DNA from: Allomyces arbusculus
Lineage: Eukaryota; Blastocladiomycota; Blastocladiomycetes; Blastocladiales; Blastocladiaceae
Assembly (NCBI GenBank): GCA_027604705.1
Contig: JADHYV010000013.1
Location: 310,001-374,000 of the forward strand
Length of the DNA stretch: 64,000 bases
Reading direction: 5' to 3'
Positions 1-10,078 of the stretch are shown here, one piece after another. Made by a program: the position numbers and the translations under genes. The notes beneath the pieces were generated by a model. That model was not told the origin of the DNA. It searched no databases and saw only the letters and a program-made list of their open reading frames with translations. Numbering within the stretch: position 1 is the stretch's first letter; every line of letters begins with the position of its first letter.

Positions 1-396
1 CCGCCATACCCACCCGGTACTCGGCAACCGCCACCACGTCCACCCGGCAGCGGTCCCCCCACTTCCGCAGGTGCCCGTCGTCGTCCGCGGTCCCCGTCGC
101 CACCAGAGTACGCGAGTTTACCGAAACGTGTGCGACTCGATAACCCGACGCTGTTTGCCGACCAGCAGTTCGTGGAACGCAACATGTCGTCGATTATCGC
201 TGATATCTTTGGGACGAGACGGCACTTGGCGCCGGATCCGATTGATTCGGACGATGATGACATGGAGGCCGGGTTTGAGGACACCGAGCGCGAGGAGAGA
301 CGGGCCGCGGCATTGGCGCGACGTGAGGATGAGTTGGAGGAGGAGCGCGAGAAGGAGCGGCGGCGGTTGCGTAAAAAGATGCTGCGCAAGTCGTGA
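1..396 (+). CDS. SPT2: SPT2 chromatin protein, C-terminal part (cut by window start)
   Basis: Spt2 is a nuclear histone H3-H4 chaperone that acts with transcription and keeps chromatin intact behind RNA polymerase. The frame is open from base 1 to a stop at 394-396, so only the last 131 residues are visible. A proline and arginine-rich stretch is followed by the family's C-terminal block: a short helix (SSIIADIFG), an acidic patch with DSDDDDMEAGFED, then a charged helix ending RRRLRKKMLRKS. This order of acidic stretch and Arg/Lys/Glu helix is the SPT2 C-terminal histone-binding signature. No intron is seen in this part. The downstream neighbour is convergent. Confidence 0.72.
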   Translation, partial: PPYPPGTRQPPPRPPGSGPPTSAGARRRPRSPSPPEYASLPKRVRLDNPTLFADQQFVERNMSSIIADIFGTRRHLAPDPIDSDDDDMEAGFEDTEREERRAAALARREDELEEEREKERRRLRKKMLRKS

Positions 397-879
397 TGGG
401 TTGGGTGCGGTTGGGAGATGGACGGACAATATTGATAGGTCTTGATGTCAACTCGACTGTTTCTCTTTTCGCTCTTTGAATGGTGGCAGGACCGCAGTGT
501 CGGGAAAAGGCTGCTTGCTGCATAAAGATCGCTGCGAATGCACAATCCAGTTTTGGTCCCAGTCCTAGCAGTCGACTCTTTCTGCACGGTTCGGCTTTTC
601 CATCACATCAAAATTGAGTGGGCCAGTCGAACAGACGTGGCATCGGTCAAATGTTATTGAACCGTGGTCATCAAGAACGACAAGGCAAGATGATGTATGT
701 GCCGGTCGCCGGCCTCGGATCGCATCGACGCGATCCAAAATCAAGACAAAGTGATGGAGAAAGACAAGGCGAGAAGCGAGAACGTAATTATGAGGTTCAG
801 AATCGGCTACGTTTCCTCTGCGTGAACGCCCAACACGGTCGTAGCCTCGAACCAGCTGGCCTAAATCAAACCACAACGC
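397..879. other. Intergenic, convergent gene ends
   Basis: This 483-bp stretch lies between the SPT2 stop and the stop of the TDP2-like gene. It is visibly less GC-rich than the flanking coding sequence and should hold both 3' UTRs. I see no conserved frame, RNA gene or repeat. Confidence 0.6.
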
Positions 880-2697
880 TCACAGCAAGTGCCGTTCGGC
901 CGGCGTTTTTTCGACCGCAATCGTCGGCTCGTCGGCATGCGCCTGTTGCGCGTCACTTGGCGGATCGCTGGCTTCGGAGCTGTCGAGGGCAAGCACATCG
1001 ACGGCATTCACCAGCGTATCAGCCATCGGCTCCGGCACAACCGGCGCCAGAATCTGCGACCGCGTCGGACTCGCCGGTTCGGTCCCCGATTCGGTCCTGG
1101 GCCCAGTACTGACGGGGTCCATGTCCACGTCGAGATCGCGGTCCGTCTCCTCGCCATCATCCGACACGCCGCCATCCGCGTTCCCCAGCGCCAACTCGAC
1201 CACCACACAGACATGATCACTCGCACACACCGGCACATTTCTACGCAGATGCATCCACCCCTTCTCCACCGCCTCGGGCACCGCGCCGCCCGCCACATGC
1301 CGCACCGCAACGGGAAGGAACCGCCGTTTGCCATGCTGCACGTAGACGCGGTCGAACCGCGCCGGTGGGAACCGGCCGGGATCATAATTTACGCCCCAGG
1401 TCGCGCCGATCGGGTTGGCCTCGAGCGACGGGTACGGCGCGCGGTCGTGCGCGACGCGCCAGGCGTCGACGAACCGGGCCGCCGCGAGGACCGGGTGCGC
1501 GTCCTCGAACCGCTCCGTGAAGTTGTGGTCGCCCGCGAGAATCACGGCGTCGACTTCGGCGTCGTCGAGGAACGCGGCAAAGTCGGACCCGGACGCAGAG
1601 GACGCGATGGATGCCGTGTCGTCGAACGTCTGCGGAGCAGGAGCCGGTGGTGCCGGGGCCGGAGCGGATGCCGCTGTGGGATCGCCTTCGGTGTCCGACG
1701 ACGACGCGGTCGCGGCGGCCGTCGCCGGCGCTGTAGCTGCGGGTTGCAAGCCGAGCGCGTTACGGCGGCCAAGTCCGCGTATGCGGCGCAATTGCTTGGC
1801 GCGCAGTCCCGAATTATTGAGCGACTCGAGGTGCACTGTGACGACGCGCACGACTGCCACATCCACATCCCTTCCCTCTTCCGTCGCCGTGCCGGGCAAC
1901 GGCACGTGCACGTCGGCCACGAGTGCGCGGCGGCCCATGAAAGTCGGCAGCGGGACCCATCCAAGCTGCGCGACCGGGAACCGCGACAGCAGCAACACGT
2001 CATACCCACGCACGGGCGCAGCACGATCAATTGCCGACACGTACCACCCGCCGCCGGCCTGCAACCAGGGCGCCGTGCGCAGAATGTCGATGACGGTCGT
2101 GTTCAAAACTACCTCCTGCAGACAAATCAAGTCGGCGCGCGTCGACGGCAAGATCTCCAGAAAGATGTGCCGCATGCGCTCGGCGAACCGCACGTCCGTG
2201 TCGAAGTCGATATTGTATGTCGCGACTGTCAGGATCGGCGCCCCAACTTCCGCAGGGGCCGAGGGAGCGGGGACCGGCGCGCCGGGGTACAGGTACTCCC
2301 ACCGGCTGATGGCTGGGTTGAAGTGCGCGCACGGGAACCCGTGGAATTTCTTGGACGTTGCGCACGGCCATTCGGCCGGGTACGGCGGCGCGAGCGCGTT
2401 CTCGTCGGTGCCGCTGAGGGCCGCAAACGCGGCGGCCAGCGGATTGGTGGCCCATGACGATCCGGACCGCACGGCACCGGGCGGCAGGTCGTCAGCTGCA
2501 CCGGATCCGGGCAGCAGCGAGGAGACTTGGCCGAGAACGTGCGCGGTCGCGACCTTGAGCAGATTCATGGTTCGTGCGACGTAGCGGCCGCGCAGATGGC
2601 GGGCAATTCGGGTGGACAGGGTGGCGCGTGCGGCGCTGCGTGCACCGGTTGTGGTTGCACCCGAGTTGGGATCGACGGGCAGAGAGAGAGAGAGCAA
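880..2697 (-). CDS. TDP2-like endonuclease/exonuclease/phosphatase-domain protein
   Basis: A single-exon 605-residue protein of the Mg-dependent endonuclease/exonuclease/phosphatase fold, closest in motif order to tyrosyl-DNA phosphodiesterase 2, which removes topoisomerase II peptides from 5' DNA ends. Catalytic motifs in order are TYNID, LQEVV, VTVHLESL, LAGDHN, FDRVYV and ASDH; these carry the expected Asn, Glu, Asp and His. A low-complexity Ala/Pro/Thr insert separates the HLES and GDHN motifs, and the C-terminal 100 residues are acidic and look disordered. The first 40 residues are rich in Arg, Ser and Ala, like a mitochondrial presequence. A second Met at 2571 would remove that segment. 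Family membership is firm; substrate (DNA 5'-tyrosyl adduct versus another phosphodiester) is inferred. Confidence 0.75.
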   Translation of the reverse strand: MLSLSLPVDPNSGATTTGARSAARATLSTRIARHLRGRYVARTMNLLKVATAHVLGQVSSLLPGSGAADDLPPGAVRSGSSWATNPLAAAFAALSGTDENALAPPYPAEWPCATSKKFHGFPCAHFNPAISRWEYLYPGAPVPAPSAPAEVGAPILTVATYNIDFDTDVRFAERMRHIFLEILPSTRADLICLQEVVLNTTVIDILRTAPWLQAGGGWYVSAIDRAAPVRGYDVLLLSRFPVAQLGWVPLPTFMGRRALVADVHVPLPGTATEEGRDVDVAVVRVVTVHLESLNNSGLRAKQLRRIRGLGRRNALGLQPAATAPATAAATASSSDTEGDPTAASAPAPAPPAPAPQTFDDTASIASSASGSDFAAFLDDAEVDAVILAGDHNFTERFEDAHPVLAAARFVDAWRVAHDRAPYPSLEANPIGATWGVNYDPGRFPPARFDRVYVQHGKRRFLPVAVRHVAGGAVPEAVEKGWMHLRRNVPVCASDHVCVVVELALGNADGGVSDDGEETDRDLDVDMDPVSTGPRTESGTEPASPTRSQILAPVVPEPMADTLVNAVDVLALDSSEASDPPSDAQQAHADEPTIAVEKTPAERHLL

Positions 2698-3323
2698 ACG
2701 CGAATGGAGCGCTTGGGCCTTGCGGTTGTCGTTGGCGCTGGTGTGGTCGTGGTTGTGATAGCTTTATAGGTCGGATGGTGCTCTTGGCGAGCGAAATGGG
2801 CCACGACCGTGTCTGGGTTGTCCTGCGCGCGTGCGTGCCGTGCTGCGGTGCAGCTTTGTGCGGTCTTACTGGTCGTCGCGGAGGGTGGTGGCAACAGTGG
2901 GCGTGCACACGGAAGGGTCAGAAAAGATGGTCGTGGCGGTCGTTGGCGGTTTGGTGTGCGGACGCAAATGCTCAAATTTCAACAGCCGCAGGCAGCGCGT
3001 TCTCTGCCAACCATGCAACAGCGGCACAGTTGGCATGATGTGACGCATACCGCTGTCAAGTCCGTCGTTTCGCGTGTCAAGAAATGTCATAAAGACCTGC
3101 CAGCAGAAGTTCCCGGTTCCCCTGCCTGCCAGCAGCAAGCCAGTGTGCAAGTGTTTTGAACGTAATGAGCACGTTGGCGCTCCAAGGACGGGTGCGCTGC
3201 CGCAAGAGCGACGTGTCAAAGCAGTCAGGTGCGTATTTACATTACAAACTCTTGCTGATGCGGCTCCCATGTTGCTGGGCGGCCAGCAAACACGAAATCT
3301 CACAATTCACAGCGCCCAGCACG
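2698..3323. other. Intergenic, upstream of TDP2-like gene
   Basis: This stretch of 626 bp separates two minus-strand genes. It must contain the promoter of the TDP2-like gene and the 3' UTR of ETFRF1. Short frames here have no recognisable motif, and no RNA gene or repeat was seen. Confidence 0.55.
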
Positions 3324-3801
3324 TCACGAATCACGGTGGAGATCCTTGAGCGCAGCCGGCAGCGTGTCGTCCCACGCCGACCCGTACCGCCGCTGCATGG
3401 TGCGATACTTGCGGAGCGAGTAGAGGCTACGTAACGACGACGACGACAACGACGACGCTTAGTTTGGTGCTCAAACCGCGTCGAGCAATGAAAACGGGCC
3501 AAGCACGAACGCTTCAATCTCGCGCTTCACGTAGTCGGCATGAGCGAGCGCCTTTTCAATCTCGGCCGGGTCTGTGAGCGACGCCTTGCCTTGGAACGCG
3601 CGCTTGAGCCGCGCGCGGAACCACGGGAACCCTTGAGGGTGCGGGTAGTCGCGGCCGAGGAACAGAAGCTAAACCAAAAAAAAAACGCGTTCGATTTGAC
3701 GTGAATCGCAGTGCTCATTGGCCAGGAGTTCATTGTAGGCTCAGGCTCACCTCCTTGTAAAGGCGAATCGCTCGTGATCGCAGCGGTGCGGGGACAGTCA
3801 T
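3324..3801 (-). CDS. ETFRF1: LYR-motif protein, ETF regulatory factor 1 (LYRM5) homologue
   Basis: A small mitochondrial LYR protein of 103 residues in three exons: 3801-3751, 3668-3511 and 3426-3324 on the minus strand. Joining them gives the family signature IRLYKELLFLGRDYP, then RLKRAFQGKA, EIEKALAHADYVKREIEA and LYSLRKYRTMQRRYG, matching human LYRM5 (about 88 residues) almost end to end. LYRM5/ETFRF1 binds the electron transfer flavoprotein and displaces its FAD, damping electron flow from fatty-acid oxidation. Introns are 82 and 84 nt with GT-AG ends; the second holds a run of acg/cga triplets. No single frame covers the gene, so it is easy to miss in an ORF scan. It diverges from HEL2 across a 675-bp spacer. 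Confidence 0.88.
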
Positions 3802-4476
3802 TCTGGCGTCTCTGAACAAAAGACCGACATGGTAGCGGTCTGGCATCAATTATTTTGAGGTTGGTCATCATTGCTGGTTCACATCCATGTCCACGGCCGC
3901 CCGCTGCCACGCCTGCGGCCACTTCATCGTAGCGGCGGCGGCACTTGCAGCAGCGCCGGCGCGCAAACACCGTGGTTCGGTCTCGAAAATGACAAGATTG
4001 CCGATAGTTACAGTTTGCCGTTGAGCGTCAATCGAGTGCGGTTGAGCCGGTCGCGGACGGAAGTGTCAGACCAAGTCGAGAGTCGTGGAAACGGCAGAAA
4101 CGGCTTGGTTGCCTTGCAAAACGCCGAAATGACGGCCTGTGAACGGTCCACGTGAGGCTACGTGGCTTGCACCACCTCGCGATCCGACCGTCGTGCCGAC
4201 TCTTCAGGTCATCCAACACACCGCCGCCAGCCGCCCGGCCTCCACCTCGTTTTCGTCGTGCACGAAGATAAAGGAGCACGCGCCGCCGCAACCGGCACGC
4301 TCAGCAACCTGCAGTGCGCTCCTTGTGCAACCACCCCGTCCGCCGCGCCGCAACCGAACCGCTCCCCAGTTGCTTGCGATTCTCGACGATCACGCACGCC
4401 GGCGATCACCTCTGCCCGCCACAGCAAAAGAAACAACATCAACACGACCGTCCGACTCAATAACCAACCAACAATC
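3802..4476. other. Divergent promoter region, ETFRF1 / HEL2
   Basis: A shared spacer of 675 bp between two genes transcribed away from each other; it should hold both promoters and 5' UTRs. Short frames cross it but carry no recognisable domain. No obvious TATA box or repeated operator was seen. Confidence 0.5.
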
Positions 4477-7132
4477 ATGGCCGACGCGTCTTCCAACACC
4501 TCTGGTCCTGCCCGCGGCGCGCGTCGCGGTGGTGGCAGCGGCGGCCGTGGCCGCGGAGCTGCGTCCGAAAATGGTGCCCCACGCGGTGGAGGTCGCGGTG
4601 GACGAGGTCGGGGACGCGGTCGTGGCGGCGACGCTGGCGGTTTCGTCTCGGATCGTCTCGAAGGGTCGCGCCCGCGCGGTGGACACCGGTCACGCAAGCC
4701 CGAACACGTGCCCGAGGAGCTCGACGAGGAAACGCGCGCACGACTGACCGAGGAGGCTGCGCTTGTGCGTCAGTTCAAGGCGGCACGGCTTGGCGGTGAC
4801 CAGGCGACGGCAGCAGGACCAGCTGACGGCGAGGAGGACGACGAGGGCGATTACGAGGAGGGAGACGAGGGCGAGATGGGCGACGACGACGACAACGAGT
4901 GTTGGATTTGTACCGAGGAGATTGTCTATTCGTCGCTCGGCAAGTGCAACCATCGGTATGGGCATGCTCTGCGTCCCGTGCTTGCGATTGCGCCTGCGCA
5001 CAGTATCTGACCCTCTCCACCCACCCACCAGTCTCTGCCACGTCTGCGTGATCCGCCTACGTGCCCTCTACAAGGACTTCAACTGCCCGATCTGCAAAGA
5101 GCCGATTGACGAGGCCGTCTTCACGGGCAACCACAATGCCACCTTCGAGTCGTTTTTGCCGCTCACGCAGTTACCGCACCACGACGAGACGCTGAAAATC
5201 TGGTTCGACTCGCGCGAGGCCTATGCGGCCTCGATCACGCTGCTGCGGTTCCACTGTCCGGACCCCGGATGCGAGTACGTGCAGGAAGCCGGCGGATGGA
5301 CCGCGCTCAAAACGCACGTGCACAAGGCGCACGGCCAAGTGCTCTGCGACATTTGCACCGACCACAAGAAGATTTTCTCGTACGAGCACACGCTCTACCC
5401 GCCGGCGCTCCTGCGCGTGCACCGTGAGCGCGGCGACGATTCGATCCAGGACAAGATTGTCAACCCGGACGCATCGTTTAAAAAGGGCCATCCGTCGTGC
5501 GGGTTCTGTAACGTGCGCTTTTTCGGGCCTGACGAACTGTTTGCGCACTGCCGCGTCAAGCACGAAGAGTGTTTCCTGTGCCAGCGCAACGGCATTCGCG
5601 ACGTCTACTACAAGAACTATGCCGAGCTCGAAAACCACTTTCACGAAGACCACTACCCATGCATGTTCTCCGAGTGCCTCGAGGCCAAGTTTGTCGTGTT
5701 TGATTCGGATATCGATTTGCGCGCGCACGAGGCCGAGGCGCACCCGCAGCGGGCTGGGCAGCGCGCGCATCAGCAGCATGCGCGTCGGATCGAGCTCGAT
5801 TACGAGTTCAACGATGCCGGGTCGAGGCGCGCGCGTGGTGGGCGTGATGGTGGGAGGGCGCGGCACGAGCGTCGTGGGACTGGCAACGAGACGGCGGCTC
5901 CTCCACGGCCGTCACCGTCAGCTTCGTCGTCGTCGCTGAACCAGGCGGCGGGCACAGATCAGCAGCAACAGCAGCAACAACAGTCGAAGAAGAAGAACAA
6001 GAAGAAACCTGCTGCGGGCGACGAGCCTGCACCCGACGCTGCCGCGGCATCTTCGTCGTCGGCTGCCGCTGCTTCCGCATCGGCCTCGGCACCACCAACC
6101 CGCCCCGTCGGCCGCGTCGTACGCCCACCACCAGGTTTCGGGGAACTGACGCGTCCTCCCGCACCCGCCGGGCGGTCCACCCCCTCGCCCGTCCCCGGCG
6201 CCAACCCCGGGCCCAACTCAGCCGCTGCTCGCGAGGCTGCCGAGGACCGTGCGATCGCCGCGTCGCCGCTCCTGCAGCGCATGCAGGCGCTGCTCGACGG
6301 GTCGCGCCCGAAACTGCGCGAGTTCCAGCAACTATCGGGCGGGTATATGAACGGCACGCTCACGGCGGCCGAGTTCATGCGCGCGCTCACGGACTTGGTC
6401 GGCCAGGAAATTGACCGCGCCACGATTCGCGCGATTATTGAGACGTGCCCGGACGACAGTAAGCGGCAGGCACTGCTCACGCAAGTCGAGGACATGAAGG
6501 TGCAGCAGAAGTCCAAGGTGCTCGTGATCCGGCCGAGCTCGCCGTCGACGTCGTCTAGCGGGACGGCGCGCGGGATTCCGTCCCTCGTCGCGCGTCGGCC
6601 CGGGTGGAGTCATATTTTGCCGGCCAACCGTGCGGTGCGCGCGCAGGCGGCCAAGAAGATGCAGTCCGTCTGGAAGGCGCCGTCGCCGGGTAGTACGTCC
6701 CCTGCAGCGTCGCTGATTTCCGCGGGCCCGTCGCTTGCTGAGGCTGCGGTCGCTGCACCTGCTGCTGGTGGCAAGGGGAAGGGCAAGGCGCGTGCCGCGC
6801 CCTCGATCTGGAACGCGCCGCCCGTGACGCCTGTCCCGATCTCTGCTGCATCGTCGTCGTCGTCGGCAACTGCGGCGAGGCCTAAGCCTGCTGCCGCTCC
6901 TGCGACTGCACCCGCCGCCGCCGTCGCCGCGCCACGCCCGTCGACACCAGGTGGCGCACGCGTGCGCAACGAGCGCGACTTCCCGTCGCTCCCGGCTTCG
7001 GCGCCCGCACCGCGTGCTGTCCCGACGCCGTCGTGGGCAGCCGCAACGCTGAACAACTCGCAGGAGACGCAGCAGCAGCAGGGCAAGGGGAAGAAGGGGA
7101 AAAAGAACCTGCTGTTTCGCGTCGGGCTGTAG
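4477..7132 (+). CDS. HEL2: E3 ubiquitin ligase of the Hel2/ZNF598 family
   Basis: Hel2/ZNF598 ubiquitinates small-subunit proteins of collided ribosomes and starts ribosome-associated quality control in the cytoplasm. Two exons, 4477-4955 and 5032-7132, encode 859 residues. The N-terminus is Gly/Arg-rich (RGG-like), followed by an acidic stretch. A RING finger starts near residue 142 (CWICTEEIVY) and continues across the 76-nt intron as CNHRLCHVCVIRLRALY and CPICKEP, the typical Hel2 RING. C2H2/LIM-like zinc fingers follow (CGFCNVRFFGPDELFAHC, CFLCQRNG, YPCMFSECLEAKF). The C-terminal half is Ala/Pro/Ser-rich with a poly-Gln run and a Lys-rich end (GKGKKGKKN). The ATG at 4477 is the first good start in the RING frame. 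Confidence 0.93.
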
Positions 7133-7316
7133 ATTGCCACGGCGGGACATGAGGTGTGTTGGGTTTGTGTTTCGTACGAATCCATCGTTTTATTTCTAGG
7201 GAATACACCGCAGACCTTATCCAAGCAGCGACTTGGATACTGTTCCTCTTGGAGAGCGTCAGGCAAAATGGTTGAGCGAAATCTACAAAATCAAATTTTT
7301 GTTCAGGTCAATCTTC

Positions 7317-9783
7317 TCATCTGTGTCGTGCGAGATAGATAAAGGTTCGAACGCAACGTACGGTGGCCGCATCCTCGCGGATCGCCCGCACTGCCGCTTC
7401 TTGGAACTGGTTCTGGATCTCGGCGCCCGTCATACCGTCAAATCGGCCCACCAGCACATCTAGCTCGTCGTTCGACAGATTGCACGGATGCCGACGCGCA
7501 TACCCACGCACAATTGCGTGACGCTGGGCAGCACTCGGCACATCAACCAGCACGTGCATTTCGAGCCGGCCGGGCCGCAGCAACGCCGAATCAATATCGT
7601 CAATGCGGTTTGTCACTACCATCGAGTCCACCGTCAGTTCCCTCTTCATTGAGTCGTGAGCAACGTTGCAAGAGCAAACGCACTGGCCACGACAAAGATG
7701 TAATTGTCGGGTGTGGCCGGCGCCGCCAGAATCCCGTCGAGTTCCGTCAAGAAGCACGTCACAACGCGGTCGGTCGTGCCCTCGGTGGTCCCCGGTCCAG
7801 CACCGCGAGCGCCGCACAGCGTTTCCAACTGGTCGATGAGCAAGATGCACGGCGCGGCGGCGCGCGCCGATTGGAAGACCTTGGCGATCGAGCGCTCGCT
7901 CTCGCCAACGACCTTGGATAGGATTTGCGACGCCTGGAAAAGTGTAAGAAATGGTGGCTGTTAGGATGGAACAAAAAGAGAGGGAAGGTGAACGGAGCAA
8001 ACGCACGTCAATGGTGACACAGTTAACGCTGAGCTCGCGCACCAATGCGTACGCGAGCATCGACTTGCCCGTGCCTGTCGGCCCATGGAAAATAATACCG
8101 CGCGCGAGCCCGAGTTGCGCGAGCGCCGAGTTCGGCTGCGTCATTGGGTCAATTACGCTGCAGCGAATCTCGTCGATCACATCGTCGAGTCCGTACACGT
8201 CAGTGAACGAAACGCTCGGAATCTAAACACGAGGTCGTCAACATGGGCAAACATCTGCAAGCTCCCGCGCCGGAGCCGAAAATACCTTGGTCTGGTGCTC
8301 AAGCAAAGCGGCCGGCTGCACCTCGCTCGCCGCCGCGACCAGCTCGTCGCCGAGTGCCGTCCCAAAACTGATTGCGCGCGTCGCAGCCATCGTGACCATA
8401 CGCCGCAGATCGCTCGGGAAGAACCCGTGCGTATGCGCCGTCAATGCATCGACCACGCCGTCATCGGATCGCATTGGCGCCAGTAGCCGCGCGAGCATGG
8501 CACGGCGACCATCGGGTGTCGGCGCTGCAAGTCGAATCGTGTGCTCGAATCGCCGAGAACGCAGCAATGACACTGGGACCACGTGCGGCCGGTCGGTCAC
8601 GGCCAGAACCGTCGTGCCCGTTGCGTGGTCGAGGAGGTGCGCGAGCATTTCGGCGTGCGCCGTGTCAAGGAGGTCAAGCTGCTCGAGAATGACAATTTGC
8701 GGGGTCGCGGCCGGGTGGGTCAGGTGCCGCGCGAGGGTGGAGAGGTCACCCGTGTACGTATGCGTCACGTACGGCACGTTGGCATGCTCTGTTCAACAGG
8801 AAGATGACGAGTGTTGGTCAGCATCGTCGAAAAAGGCAGACCACAACGTGATTGGAAACTCACGCGCCAGACTTGCCACCAAGTGAGTTTTCCCGGAGCC
8901 AGGCGACCCAACGACGATCGCATGCGATGTGCAGCCGGAAACGAGCGTCGTGCGCAACCACTTGACGGCCGACGCGACCAGAGTTGGCATGCCCGGAACA
9001 TCCTCCTGAACGCGAGCAACAAAATCGCCGAGGCTCGGTACCCTTGACCGGAATTCGATTTGCGCGCGACACACTGTTGCGGCCGTGATTAGTCGAATCG
9101 CGTCAGCTGGTGCGGTCGGGCAGGACACGTCGGCAAACAGGAAGCCACGAGGGGTCAGGCCAAGAACGTCGGAAATCACGATTCGTGTCGTGCCCAGGAG
9201 TGGTCGGTGGAGTAGGAACGGGTGGAGCGAGGAGAAGAGCAGGGCAAGGTGCGGTTCCGTTGCAGCAAGGATCCGGCCGGTCGAGTCGCGCAGACACACG
9301 TCCACCGCGTCGGCCGGTTCCGACTTGCCTAGTCCCAAGACAACGCCCAGAGAAATTTGTCGGGATTAGCGCACTTGCTGAGAAGATTGATGGCCGGTCA
9401 AAGCTCAAACGGCCATTTCCTGACCATTTCCACAGGCGCTCGCAAAAGATGACGTGAATACCTTTATTGGGCGCGATAATTTCACCAGACACACTCAAAT
9501 TTGGGTCCGGGACCACCAACGTCGCCCACAAATCGTGAGAGAGCATGGCTCTTGGTTGAGCATCCGCTACGACAGAAATCATGCGAACGTGACCGCAAAG
9601 CGAGTCAAATGAGAAGGACGCTGCCGTGCGCATGCAATTATCATCGTTATGCATTTTGGACCCGTCCATCGTCGTGCGAAGCAGCACATAGGGCGACGGC
9701 AGCTGAACCGGTTTCTGCAGGCAAACGACGACCGCGTCGGCGCGGACATCTTCGTCGTCCGATCTTGCGAGATGAATCTTCAT
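7317..9783 (-). CDS. Two-domain AAA ATPase (SPATA5L1/AFG2-like) with Gln in both Walker B motifs
   Basis: Six exons (9783-9462, 9328-8864, 8788-8286, 8222-8007, 7933-7684, 7615-7317) give 684 residues with an N-domain and two AAA modules. D1 has Walker A GSPGSGKTHL near residue 250 and D2 has GPTGTGKSML near 477. D2 keeps sensor-1 and arginine-finger sequence (AMTNRIDDIDSALLRPGRLE). Both Walker B motifs lack the usual catalytic Glu: D1 reads IVILEQLD and D2 reads ILLIDQLE. The domain plan fits type II AAA unfoldases such as AFG2/SPATA5L1 or a divergent PEX1/PEX6/NSF relative; I cannot pick one. Introns are 63-133 nt and every junction restores the AAA frame. If translated as read, nucleotide binding should persist but hydrolysis may be impaired. 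Confidence 0.72.
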
Positions 9784-10078
9784 ATTTGCCGCGGGTTGGG
9801 CGTGTGGCTCTGGAATGACAGGTCAGGAACTGTGCTGGCGCTGTGCTGCAGCAGATCACCAAGTGTCCAAGCTGGAGAAGCTGCAATATGTGCGGTAGAT
9901 CTCACACGTGCGTCTCCACCGCATTGTCAGGGACTGCACTGCCACCGAGACCAGTTCCCGTGGACTGCCGACCAGTCTGCGACACCTAAGGACGATTTGA
10001 ACTTCATTCTTTTCGAGCACGCAACCAACGGCAACGCGCGCCAACAATTTCCTGGCTCCAGCTTGTCTCTCCACCACC

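Noticed and set aside
889-2457. 522-codon plus-strand frame opposite the TDP2-like gene
   Set aside because: Arg-rich shadow of a GC-rich gene; no domains, whereas the minus frame has all catalytic motifs.
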